Assembly (NCBI RefSeq): GCF_022458895.1
Contig: NZ_JAINFL010000004.1
Coordinates: 62,001-126,000, forward strand
Length of the DNA: 64,000 nucleotides
Reading direction: 5' to 3'
Source of the DNA: Roseihalotalea indica
GTDB taxonomy: Bacteria > Bacteroidota > Bacteroidia > Cytophagales > Cyclobacteriaceae
Under the pieces are notes generated by a model, which was not told the origin of the DNA, ran no database searches, and saw only the letters and a list, made by a program, of their open reading frames with translations. This document shows positions 54,509-63,297 of the stretch, piece by piece. The stretch's first letter is position 1. Every line of letters begins with the position of its first letter. Made by a program: the position numbers and the translations under genes.

Positions 54509-54542
54509 TTTAAATTAGACAAGTAATAAATTTATAGTTCTC

Positions 54543-54566
54543 TTGGTTCTGTTTTAGACGAACCAA
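54543..54566. promoter_or_regulatory. Inverted repeat in the gbsR-tetR divergent promoter region
   Basis: TTGGTTC (54543-54549) and GAACCAA (54560-54566), perfect 7-bp arms, 10-bp spacer. Placed between two regulator genes read outward; candidate operator for either protein. Confidence 0.5.
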
Positions 54567-54636
54567 ACTGAAAAATGTTGCAAGTCGTTTCAAATTTTCC
54601 TTACTTTTTCTTCATATTCCTTGTTATTTGGTAGAT

Positions 54637-55200
54637 ATGAGAAAAGAAATTGTCCTGGAATCAGCTCGGGAGCTTATTCAAAAATTTGGTTTGGCAAATC
54701 TAATAATGGATGATGTAGCGCGATACTGTGGTATGTCTAAGAAAACAATCTATCAGCTTTTCACAGGTAAGGATGAACTAGTTAGTGACTTGACCATCAG
54801 TTTTTTAGAGGAAGAAAAGGATCAGCTATGTAAGTTAGTAAAGCAATTAGATTCACCTCCCGATCAGATTGAAGCCATCCTTAGGTTTTTGTTTCATATT
54901 ATCGAAACAATTCCTCATGAAAACCTTTTCATACTGAAGCGTAGACACAACAACAGCTTTATACTCTTCGAGAATTTTTTCTTAGAAATTGAGGAGATAA
55001 TGAAAAAAACCGTGCAAAAGGGGGTAGAAGCTAGACTCTTTGACGCGCGGATTAACCCAGATTTCCTAGTAGAAAATACATTTCAGCAGCTCTATTACTT
55101 TCATAAAAACATCCGGAGACTGGCGGGTGAAAATCTATATGAATTATGGAAAGAGCAATTGTATATGTCAATAACCAAAACATTCAAACCACAACCATAA
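54637..55200 (+). CDS. TetR/AcrR-family transcriptional regulator
   Basis: A 187-residue TetR-type regulator from ATG 54637 (a TTG at 54628 is in frame but adds only three residues). The HTH is LANLIMDDVARYCGMSKKTI, then YQLFTGKDELV, close to the one in the regulator at 2495. The ligand domain is all-helical. It is divergent from gbsR and the second RND operon, so the pump may answer to two regulators, or this protein controls something else. Confidence 0.88.
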   Translation: MRKEIVLESARELIQKFGLANLIMDDVARYCGMSKKTIYQLFTGKDELVSDLTISFLEEEKDQLCKLVKQLDSPPDQIEAILRFLFHIIETIPHENLFILKRRHNNSFILFENFFLEIEEIMKKTVQKGVEARLFDARINPDFLVENTFQQLYYFHKNIRRLAGENLYELWKEQLYMSITKTFKPQP

Positions 55201-55629
55201 CCATAACAGTTTTGGGAAACCTATTAATCGCCCAATCACCTTTTTTCAGCATAAGTTGTAAGATATCCGTAATGTTCATTTCTAGTGCTAAAATGGCACA
55301 TCAATCTGAGAAGATCTGAAGCTGTTTTAATGGCTGAACCTGACCTATTATTTATCAAGCTTATCAAATAGTTTTTAGCTAATTCACCCTGTATTAAGCT
55401 AGTATATGAAGCACATTTCTTCTGTTTTGTGCGGATATGCTTTTTAATACCCGGTGGTTTCAGTATGCTCTCCCTGCTGGACCTTCGGTAACTATCATAC
55501 GCTTTCAAATCTTAACTGCAAATCATATTAATTTTTTAGGCTGTAAAAATTACGTGGATATTACTTATATTTAATTAGGTACTAATACTTTTTTATTCTT
55601 ACGTTTAAGGTTTGTCTTACCATACCATA
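55201..55629. other. Gene-free region before the PAS kinase
   Basis: About 430 bp. A 90-codon minus-strand frame (55236-55508) is present but has no family resemblance or start context, so I treat the stretch as non-coding. No terminator or repeat identified. Confidence 0.45.
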
Positions 55630-58600
55630 ATGTATAAACAGGATTCTATACAACGGCAGCCTGCAAAGCCCCCTCGATACCAAGCTCAGGTATTAGACAG
55701 CATTCATGATGCAATTATTGCCGTTGATGATCAGCATATTATTACCAGTTGGAACCAAGCTGCTGAGCGCCTCTATGGATGGAAAGCATCGTCAGTAGTT
55801 GGTAGAAAAATTTCTGACCTGCTACAAACTAAATATTTCCATTCTAATAATGCCTCAGCTAAGGAAATACTAAGAGAATACGGCGAGTGGCAAGGTAAGG
55901 TCATACAGAAACATCAAAACGGATCTGATATTTATATTCTATCTTCTGTAAGCTGGATTAAGGATGCTGCTGGCGCTCGTTTAGGTATGGTGGCTGTTAA
56001 CCGGGATATCACCAGACAAGAAAAGGTAGAAAATGAGCTGCGGGAAAGTGAGCAACGATTAGAACGTATTATGCGAGCCACAACCGATGCTATATGGGAC
56101 TGGGATCTTTTAACAGATAGTGTTTGGTGGAACAATGGTTTGAAAGACCTTTTTGGATATAATTTCAATGAAGAGACCGCAACGGGGGCATGGTGGATGA
56201 GCTGTATTCATCCTGATGACCAAGTCTGGGTGGGTGAGGCATTACACGACTTACTGAACGGTGATGGAACTTTCTGGTGTGAAGAATACCAGTTCAAACA
56301 AGCTGACGGAACTTTTACATGGGTACTGGATAAAAGGTATGTTGAGCGTGATGAGCATGGACAAGCTTACCGGATGACTGGAGGGATGGTAGATATTAGT
56401 GAAAGAAAGCAAGCCGAGACTCTCGCTAAAAAAAATGAAGAACTCTTTGCCAAAGCATTTAACTTAAGTCCGGCTTACCAACTGCTGATCAGAAGGCATG
56501 ATGGTGTGATCTTACAGGTAAACGATAGCTTGGCCACTACATTAGGATACACGCGCCAAGAAATGATCGGCAAGAAAGCATCAAGCTTGAATATTGTAGA
56601 ACAAGAGAAAGTAAATTTAAAAAAACATGTAATTGACCATGAAGGAAAACTTCTTAATTACGAAATGCAATACCGTACCGCTTCCGGTGAGTTTCGTGAT
56701 GTGCTTATCAATAAGCAGGAAGTCGAAGTGAGTGGTGAACAATGTATACTCATCATTTCAATCGATATTACTGAGCGAAAAAAGGCCGAGGTTAAGATGC
56801 AGGAGAGCGAGGAGCGGTTTTCTAAAGCTTTTCAGGAGAACCCCGTCGCTCAGCTTATTATCAGGCAGCGAGACGATTACATTCTTGAAGTCAACACGAG
56901 CTTGCTTAAACTGGTTGGCTATACCAGAGACGGATTAGTAGGGAAGGTAATATCAGATGTGGACATATTATCCAGGGAGGATCTTGCTAATAGAAAGTCC
57001 ACTCTTGCTGCTGAAGGACTAATTTCAGGACTGCAACAAAAGTACCGTACGGCTACAGGAAAGTACCGTGATGTTTTAAGCTCCGTTCAAATTGTAGAAT
57101 TGAATGGCGAAGTATGTTATTTAATTACCTCTGTAGATATTACAGAACGTAAACGAGTGGAAGATGCTTTACGCAAAAGTGAAGAACGGTTTTCAAAGGT
57201 GTTTATGACCAGTCCGGCACCTATGAATATTATTCGTAAAAAAGACCGGACTGTATTAGAAGTAAACAATAGTTTGCTAAAACTCAGCGGCTACTCTCGT
57301 GATGAGTGGATAGGAAGAAACGTGGCATTGTGGGATTTTACTACCGAAACCGATCGTGATAGGGTCCGTCAGGAGTTGGTAACTCAGCAGAATCGAGTTA
57401 ACAATATGGAAGTATCTATATTTACTCCCTCGGGTGATCAGTTATATGTTCTATTCTTTGTAGAACCCATAGAGCTGGATGGTGAAGAATGCTTCCTTAC
57501 AATAGCCATAGATAATACCGACCGGATAAAAGCTGAACAGGCACTACGCAAAAGCGAAGAAAGTTTTTCCAAGATCTTTGCTAAGAATGCTACTGCTCAA
57601 TACATCGTCCGGGTTGAGGATCAGAAAATATTAATGGTAAACGATAGTTTTGTAGAGCTCACAGGTTATTCACCTGAAAAAATTGTGGGTAAACAAACCA
57701 TAACATTACCACTATTAACCCCCGAAGAGCGTGCAAAAATTCGTGAGGAATTCTTGGCAAATAACCGGAGTATTCGCAACCTCGAGTTAACATTACGGCG
57801 CTTGGATGGTAGCTTCCGAGAAGTACTGTATTCATTAGACCAATACGAGTTGAACAGTGAACAGTGTCTGATAGGGGTTTTAGTTGACAACACAGAACGT
57901 AACCAGGCTCAGAGGAAAGTTTCTCTACTAAATGAAGAACTTATTAAGCGAGAAAAGCGATTTCGGGGGTTGGTAGAAAATAGTAAAGACCTTTTTATAG
58001 TATCTGTACCCAGTGAAATCAAATATATCAGTAGTAATATTGAGCAGATTTTAGGATTTACCCCTGAGGAATATCGTCAATTACCTATAGAGCAGAGGGT
58101 TCATCCTGATGATCTGCCTATTCGCTGGGAAGATTTACAAAGCCCCGGCAATATCTCTCAATTACGATTTCGTAGCCTACACAAACACGGTGGCTGGCGG
58201 TGGTTGGAGGGGACAGTCATGAACCTATTTCATATACAAGAAGTAGGAGGTATACTTTTTACTTTGCGGGATATAACAGAAAAGAAACAAGCTGAAGATG
58301 CGCTGCGTGAAAGCAAAGCTTATCTATTACAACTTACGGAATCATTACCTCAACAGGTATGGACCACCCGGGTAGACGGGTTCTGCGATTATTTAAGTAA
58401 ACAATTTGTGGAATATACTGGTGTGCCTTTAGAAAAACTACTGGGAAACGGTTGGGCAAAGCAACTTCATCCGGATGATAGAGATGAGATTTTTACAGCC
58501 TGGATGTATGCCGTAAAGACGAACACAGACTTCCGGCGAGAGTTTCGCATCCGCCGTCATGATGGGATATATCGTTGGTTCGATGCCATTGCTACCCGCA

Positions 58601-59370
58601 TTTACAATTCTAAAGGAGAGCTTATTCAGTGGCTTGGCACCAATACCGATATTGATGATAAGAAGAGGATAGAAGTAGAGAATAAACGAGTAAATGCTGA
58701 GCTAGATAAATTTGTTTATAGTGCCTCACATGATCTGCGGTCGCCTTTAACCGGTATTATGGGGTTGCTGAGTATCATCTATGATCATGATTTAACTTCA
58801 CCGGTACTAGAATACATTCAGCTGATGCAGACTAATGTCGAGAAATTAGACATTATTTTACAAGGTATTCTAGAGTATTCTTACAATTCGCGATTCGCAG
58901 TAAAAGCTGAGCGCATAGACATTCACCAGTTGGTATTGCAGTGCCTAGATAATCTAGAAGCAATGCCTGCCTTCAACAAAGTAGAAAAGCAAGTCGAGAT
59001 ACAGCACGATTGTGATTTGCTTTCTGATCGATATCGCCTGGGACTAATTATCAAGGCTCTCCTAAAAAATGCTATTCAGTTTGCTGATTCTCAAAAAACT
59101 CAGTCTTTTGTACACGTTCATATCCAATGTGATAAAGAGCTTGTAATCAGCGTCAGGGATAACGGGATAGGCATGAAAGAAGAGATTCTTCCTAAAATTT
59201 TTGAAATGTTTTATCGTGGATCAATTCAAAGTCAGGGATCTGGCCTTGGATTATATATTGCGCAGGAAGTAGTAACAAAATTGTCAGGCAAAATTTCTAT
59301 TGATACCAAAATAGGGCAGGGGACTACATTTACCGTTGTTCTTCCACCGGTAAAGGAAACGTCTAATTGA
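55630..59370 (+). CDS. Cytoplasmic sensor histidine kinase with eight PAS domains
   Basis: A kinase of about 1246 residues without TM helices. Eight PAS/PAC units are seen, beginning near residues 20, 145, 275, 395, 515, 640, 770 and 890; most end in a PAC signature (DITERKKAE, DITERKRVE, DNTDRIKAE, DNTERNQAQ, DITEKKQAE). Units three to six are near-repeats of one another, each opening ERF/ESF-SKxF. The transmitter follows: H-box YSASHDLRSPLTG, N-box LLKNAIQFAD, G1 DNGIGM, F-box IFEMFYRGS and G2 GSGLGLYIAQE. No receiver domain is attached. ATG 55630 is preferred over TTG 55612. Signals are unknown; PAS units may bind haem, flavin or small ligands. Confidence 0.94.
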   Translation: MYKQDSIQRQPAKPPRYQAQVLDSIHDAIIAVDDQHIITSWNQAAERLYGWKASSVVGRKISDLLQTKYFHSNNASAKEILREYGEWQGKVIQKHQNGSDIYILSSVSWIKDAAGARLGMVAVNRDITRQEKVENELRESEQRLERIMRATTDAIWDWDLLTDSVWWNNGLKDLFGYNFNEETATGAWWMSCIHPDDQVWVGEALHDLLNGDGTFWCEEYQFKQADGTFTWVLDKRYVERDEHGQAYRMTGGMVDISERKQAETLAKKNEELFAKAFNLSPAYQLLIRRHDGVILQVNDSLATTLGYTRQEMIGKKASSLNIVEQEKVNLKKHVIDHEGKLLNYEMQYRTASGEFRDVLINKQEVEVSGEQCILIISIDITERKKAEVKMQESEERFSKAFQENPVAQLIIRQRDDYILEVNTSLLKLVGYTRDGLVGKVISDVDILSREDLANRKSTLAAEGLISGLQQKYRTATGKYRDVLSSVQIVELNGEVCYLITSVDITERKRVEDALRKSEERFSKVFMTSPAPMNIIRKKDRTVLEVNNSLLKLSGYSRDEWIGRNVALWDFTTETDRDRVRQELVTQQNRVNNMEVSIFTPSGDQLYVLFFVEPIELDGEECFLTIAIDNTDRIKAEQALRKSEESFSKIFAKNATAQYIVRVEDQKILMVNDSFVELTGYSPEKIVGKQTITLPLLTPEERAKIREEFLANNRSIRNLELTLRRLDGSFREVLYSLDQYELNSEQCLIGVLVDNTERNQAQRKVSLLNEELIKREKRFRGLVENSKDLFIVSVPSEIKYISSNIEQILGFTPEEYRQLPIEQRVHPDDLPIRWEDLQSPGNISQLRFRSLHKHGGWRWLEGTVMNLFHIQEVGGILFTLRDITEKKQAEDALRESKAYLLQLTESLPQQVWTTRVDGFCDYLSKQFVEYTGVPLEKLLGNGWAKQLHPDDRDEIFTAWMYAVKTNTDFRREFRIRRHDGIYRWFDAIATRIYNSKGELIQWLGTNTDIDDKKRIEVENKRVNAELDKFVYSASHDLRSPLTGIMGLLSIIYDHDLTSPVLEYIQLMQTNVEKLDIILQGILEYSYNSRFAVKAERIDIHQLVLQCLDNLEAMPAFNKVEKQVEIQHDCDLLSDRYRLGLIIKALLKNAIQFADSQKTQSFVHVHIQCDKELVISVRDNGIGMKEEILPKIFEMFYRGSIQSQGSGLGLYIAQEVVTKLSGKISIDTKIGQGTTFTVVLPPVKETSN

Positions 59371-59440
59371 TAAAAAATCACTCAACCCTCTCTGTACTAA
59401 AGCTGGAGATTGTCTTACGCATCGGTAAGCGATCGTAAAA

Positions 59441-59474
59441 GTAACTATCAGTATACTTTCATACTGATAGTTAC
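59441..59474. terminator. Bidirectional terminator
   Basis: 14-bp perfect stem GTAACTATCAGTAT (59441-59454) / ATACTGATAGTTAC (59461-59474), loop ACTTTC, between the converging kinase and TelA-family genes. No long T-tract. Confidence 0.75.
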
Positions 59475-59487
59475 GTGAGCTAAAAGG

Positions 59488-60693
59488 TTACGATTTACTC
59501 AGATCATCGGTGATGTCTATCAGTACCGTATCTTTGGCTGCATTGCCTCTTTCCATTCGGTCTATGGTGGCGGCCGCTTCACTGGTAAGTTGCTGAAATT
59601 TTACCACCTGCTGGCGCATCAGCGGAATGCTTTCTCTTCGGAAAGCAGAAACTTCGTCCATAGCCTGATTCAGCGTATTAAAGGCAGATGTCAGTTTTTC
59701 TACATCCAGAGTAGATGAGGCTGCCTGCTTCTGTATTTCCACGCCCTGCTTCTGAAGCACCCGGGCATTATCTTCAATAAGATCGGCCGTAGTCTGGTCA
59801 ACTTTCTTTTTGGCATCCAGTACCTTTTTCTGGTTGTTCAGGGCCAGTCGGGTGGTTACCGCAACCCGCAAGGCACTGGCGGTAATTGTAATCGTGCGGT
59901 TAATCCCCGTGATTAGTTCGCGGTTATTCCGCATGAGCATATCGTATGAGATTACTCCCTGCTGATTGACCGCCAATGCCGTTTGAATATCAATAATACG
60001 TTGGTTAAGGGCGAAAAGCAGTTCTTCTTCAACAAAGCGTCTTTCATCGCTGTCAACTTCCATGTTTCTGGCTTTTTCTTCCAGCTTCTGGTATAGACTT
60101 TCGCCAATGGCCTGTGCCCGGGTAAGTCCATCCAGCGAATTTCGCATTTGCTGTTTATCGATATCCAAAGTTTTATTGTCGTCGATGAGTTGCTGCCGTC
60201 CGGCTTCCAGATTTTTGATAATATCAGCTATTACAGCAGAAGAGGCTTCGTATTTTTCGAGGTATCGACTGATAGAATTTTTCTTTCCCAGTATGTTTCT
60301 GAAGAAGCGAGCACCAGAACCACTGGGGCTGTTCAAATCGTAATGTTTCGGATTAATCTCCTCTACCTGCTTACGTAAATCTAACAGTGAGTCGGCTACC
60401 TTGCTGCCATCCTGAGAGTGAGATAGTGTTCTAATAGACTGATCCAGTATTTTGGAGTGATGAGCCAGAGCGGTCTGATGCTTCATCCCCATCTCATTTA
60501 CATATCTCTTTTTAGATAACTCATCCAGGTTGGAAGAGAGCAGTTCATCGGCAAGTTGTGAGGTTTTAGATTCCAGCGCAGGGTCAGATTCTGGCTTCTT
60601 TTTTTCCAGAGAGGAAAGCTCTTCCATCACGGCTGATGCAGTAGCTGGCTGGAGGGTAAGATCTTGGTCAGTAGACGTTTTTTTTGTTTCCAT
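59488..60693 (-). CDS. TelA-family protein (toxic anion resistance)
   Basis: A 401-residue, almost wholly helical soluble protein of the TelA/YaaN/YceH family. Family features: ERRFVEEELLFALNQRIIDI, QTALAVNQQGVISYDMLMRN and NRELITGINRTITITASALR, then VAVTTRLALNNQKKVLDA, with long coiled coils. Relatives were linked to tellurite or anion resistance and to lantibiotic and nisin tolerance, but the molecular function is unknown. No TerD-type genes are nearby. The next gene upstream on the strand encodes a membrane coiled-coil protein, a pairing like xpaC-yaaN in Firmicutes. Confidence 0.9.
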   Translation of the reverse strand: METKKTSTDQDLTLQPATASAVMEELSSLEKKKPESDPALESKTSQLADELLSSNLDELSKKRYVNEMGMKHQTALAHHSKILDQSIRTLSHSQDGSKVADSLLDLRKQVEEINPKHYDLNSPSGSGARFFRNILGKKNSISRYLEKYEASSAVIADIIKNLEAGRQQLIDDNKTLDIDKQQMRNSLDGLTRAQAIGESLYQKLEEKARNMEVDSDERRFVEEELLFALNQRIIDIQTALAVNQQGVISYDMLMRNNRELITGINRTITITASALRVAVTTRLALNNQKKVLDAKKKVDQTTADLIEDNARVLQKQGVEIQKQAASSTLDVEKLTSAFNTLNQAMDEVSAFRRESIPLMRQQVVKFQQLTSEAAATIDRMERGNAAKDTVLIDITDDLSKS

Positions 60694-60825
60694 TGTATTT
60701 GGGGTTGGGTTAAAGTGATTGAAAAATATATAATCGTGTATGAAAAAGGCTTCACACTAGGTTTAGTAGGCAAGTCAGTATTGGTTTCGTTACTTCAGCT
60801 CGCTAACTATTTTAGCTGGGCTCTT

Positions 60826-61545
60826 TTATTGAAACAAGTATTTGTTAATAAAAGCATCTTCACCAATCAATAGGTGTTGTTGACTATTCATCCGCAACTG
60901 GTAACTCTTCTGATTCATAGCCAGAATGGCTTTATCCATTTCAGCCAGTAACTGATTATTTTCTGAAAGCAATTGCTGACACTGGGTAGTAAGGGTTTCA
61001 TAAGAGTTAAGCTGTTGTTGTAGCTCCTGTAGAGTAGTATGATGCTGGCTTACCCCAGCTAGTTGTAACTGTCGGATCTGGCCCTGCCAGATTTTAGGAT
61101 TAATCTGTGACAGAGATTCTTTATTGAAAACAACCTGTTCCAGATTCTGGGTAATTTGCCTTACATATGCATTCACTTCCTGTCTGAAACGCACATGGGT
61201 AAGGCTGTGGTTAGCAAAGCGATTCTTGATCAGGCGTAATAGAATCTTTGATTTTTTGCCAGTAGCACTAAATTGCTCAGCTCCTTGGTAAATACGGAGT
61301 TTTTCCAACTGGTAAAAAAGGTTGATAGAGCTATAGGCTTTCATACCCTCATTCTTCAACCTCTTAGTAGCCTGGGAAGTGACCCGGTATGAATGCCGAC
61401 AAATCAGGTAAAAACCAGTAAAGCCGGTAAATAGTGTAGTTAAAAGACTCACTTTCATCGCCGTATAGTAACCTAGAATACCACTGATGAACATGCTGGC
61501 GATGCTCAGCAAAAAAACATATACAATAATCTTTTTCATCATCAC
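60826..61545 (-). CDS. Membrane coiled-coil protein, possible TelA partner
   Basis: A 239-residue protein with two N-terminal TM helices (KIIVYVFLLSIASMFISGIL and LLTTLFTGFTGFYLICRH) and a long cytoplasmic helical region ending in a Gln/Leu-rich coiled coil (TTLQELQQQLNSYETLTTQC). I cannot assign a family with certainty; arrangement and size recall XpaC-like proteins encoded beside TelA-family genes. It lies 132 bp upstream of the TelA gene on the same strand, so co-expression is plausible. It could anchor TelA at the membrane (inference). Confidence 0.6.
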   Translation of the reverse strand: MMMKKIIVYVFLLSIASMFISGILGYYTAMKVSLLTTLFTGFTGFYLICRHSYRVTSQATKRLKNEGMKAYSSINLFYQLEKLRIYQGAEQFSATGKKSKILLRLIKNRFANHSLTHVRFRQEVNAYVRQITQNLEQVVFNKESLSQINPKIWQGQIRQLQLAGVSQHHTTLQELQQQLNSYETLTTQCQQLLSENNQLLAEMDKAILAMNQKSYQLRMNSQQHLLIGEDAFINKYLFQ

Positions 61546-62108
61546 TTAGAATTAATAGATAGACTAAATCTGATAAGCAAAATATATATTTAAAGGGTGA
61601 CAATTGCTTACACGTTCTTACCGCTTCACCATTGTCAATTATAAATCGCTTGATGGTCTTCAATAAGATAGTACGTATTGCTAATAAAATTAGTTTTGCT
61701 AATTTTATTAGCACAAGATGTTTTATTGATAAGCAGTTTGTAGAATTAAAACTTTCAGGATTATCGCTATTATCGCTCTGAAATCCATGAAGCTTTGAGA
61801 ACAGGGAATATTTACAAATACGTTAAAAATGTCAGAAGGTATAAATTAGCACTGTTATTTACAAAAAAAGCTCACACAACGATTACAAGGGGAACAGTAA
61901 ACCTTTTGTTAACTCTTCATAGTTGATTGGCAATATCAGAACAAAAGAAAAATATTTGTTACGTAACTAAAGTTATGTTAATTAAAGGTAGTTGAATTTT
62001 TTACTTGTTAATGAGATGTATGAAAGGGGAGGAAATTACTTATCGGAAATTCGTAGAATACTGTATATTTCCTGATCTTTTAGAATGCTTGAATTTTGCT
62101 GGGCACAA
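61546..62108. other. Long AT-rich gene-free region
   Basis: About 560 bp of divergent upstream DNA for the membrane protein and the REC-kinase. Contains one AT-rich inverted repeat (61680-61712). No frame with coding character and no recognisable RNA. Confidence 0.5.
61680..61712. repeat. 13-bp perfect inverted repeat
   Basis: GCTAATAAAATTA (61680-61692) and TAATTTTATTAGC (61700-61712), 7-nt loop GTTTTGC, 135 bp from one start codon and about 400 bp from the other. Strong enough to be an operator or a short transcript's terminator. Confidence 0.55.
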
Positions 62109-63266
62109 ATGAAATCGATGGTAAAAATTCTTATGTTGGAAGACTCTCTTGACGATGCGTATCTGATTGAGAGAGTTCTTAAAAAGGAAAAAGTTGAGTT
62201 TCAAAATTTTGTGGTAGACTCCCGAGATGAATTTATTGATGGATTAACTGATTTTGATCCCGATATTATACTATCTGATCATTCCCTGCCTCAGTTCAAT
62301 TCACGTGAGGCGCTAAAATTATGTTCTAAAATAAAACCCAATGTGCCTTTTATTTTGGTAACGGGCACTGTTTCAGAAGAGTTTGCTATTTCAATATTGA
62401 AACAAGGTGCTAGCAACTATATACTGAAATCAAATTTGTCCCGCTTAGTTCCGGCTATTGAGCAAGCCTTAAAACAAAAAGAACTTGAGAAAAACAAAAG
62501 AGACGCTGAGGAAGCTTTAAAAGCTCAGAATATTGAGTTGAGGCGATTAAATAATGAATTAGATAAGTTTGTATATAGTGCATCGCATGATCTGCGTTCT
62601 CCGCTTACCGGGTTGATGGGCCTGCTACACATTGCTCGAAAAAATATAAACCAGCCGGATTTATTGGAGGAGTACTTGCAAAAAATGCAGGATAGTGTAG
62701 ACAAACTGGATAATATTCTGGTAGAGATATTAGAGTATTCTTATAATGCACGGTTTGAAGTATCTGCTGAAAAGATTGACATCAATGTCTTGGTTACTCA
62801 ATCATTAGCTAACCTGGATCACTTACCGGGTTATCATCAGATTAATATTGAGACTGAAATACAGCAGGATGCAGAATTGTTTTCTGACCGCTTTCGTCTA
62901 GGGCTGATTATTAGTAGTCTATTGAAAAACGCTATTCAGTTTCTCGATAATAGTAAAACAAATCCGTTCATTCAGATTAATATCCAAATTGGTAAAAATT
63001 TGGATATTAGTATCAAGGACAATGGAGTTGGAATTGGTAAAAAGCATCTGGATAACATTTTCGATATGTTTTTTCGTGCTTCCAACTTAAGTAACGGGGC
63101 TGGCTTGGGATTGTATATTGCTAAAGATGTGGTTACTCGTCTGAATGGAACTATCCAGGTTAAATCGCAGGTCGGAAAGGGTACTGAATTTAGTGTTTCT
63201 TTACCCGTTATGGATTCAACTAAAGCACTTTCCGATCTATCGTATTTATCGGCTAGCAAAACATAA
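62109..63266 (+). CDS. Hybrid response regulator-histidine kinase (REC-HisKA-HATPase)
   Basis: A protein of about 385 residues with an N-terminal receiver domain (ILMLEDSLDDAYLIERVL; phospho-acceptor Asp in PDIILSDHSLP; PFILVTGTVSEE; Lys in NYILKSNL), then a linker and a full transmitter: H-box YSASHDLRSPLTG, N-box LLKNAIQFLD, G1 DNGVGIG, F-box IFDMFFRAS and G2 GAGLGLYIAKD. No TM helix. ATGs at 62085, 62109 and 62118 are in frame; the receiver needs none of the extra residues. The transmitter is a paralogue of that in the PAS kinase at 55630, so this kinase may be controlled by phosphorylation of its own receiver by the other protein. Confidence 0.92.
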   Translation: MKSMVKILMLEDSLDDAYLIERVLKKEKVEFQNFVVDSRDEFIDGLTDFDPDIILSDHSLPQFNSREALKLCSKIKPNVPFILVTGTVSEEFAISILKQGASNYILKSNLSRLVPAIEQALKQKELEKNKRDAEEALKAQNIELRRLNNELDKFVYSASHDLRSPLTGLMGLLHIARKNINQPDLLEEYLQKMQDSVDKLDNILVEILEYSYNARFEVSAEKIDINVLVTQSLANLDHLPGYHQINIETEIQQDAELFSDRFRLGLIISSLLKNAIQFLDNSKTNPFIQINIQIGKNLDISIKDNGVGIGKKHLDNIFDMFFRASNLSNGAGLGLYIAKDVVTRLNGTIQVKSQVGKGTEFSVSLPVMDSTKALSDLSYLSASKT

Positions 63267-63297
63267 CATAGTGTAGAGTGGCTATTGATGTATTTTT

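Noticed and set aside
55236..55508. 90-codon minus-strand open frame between the TetR gene and the PAS kinase
   Set aside because: No signal, motif or start context; composition like the surrounding non-coding DNA.
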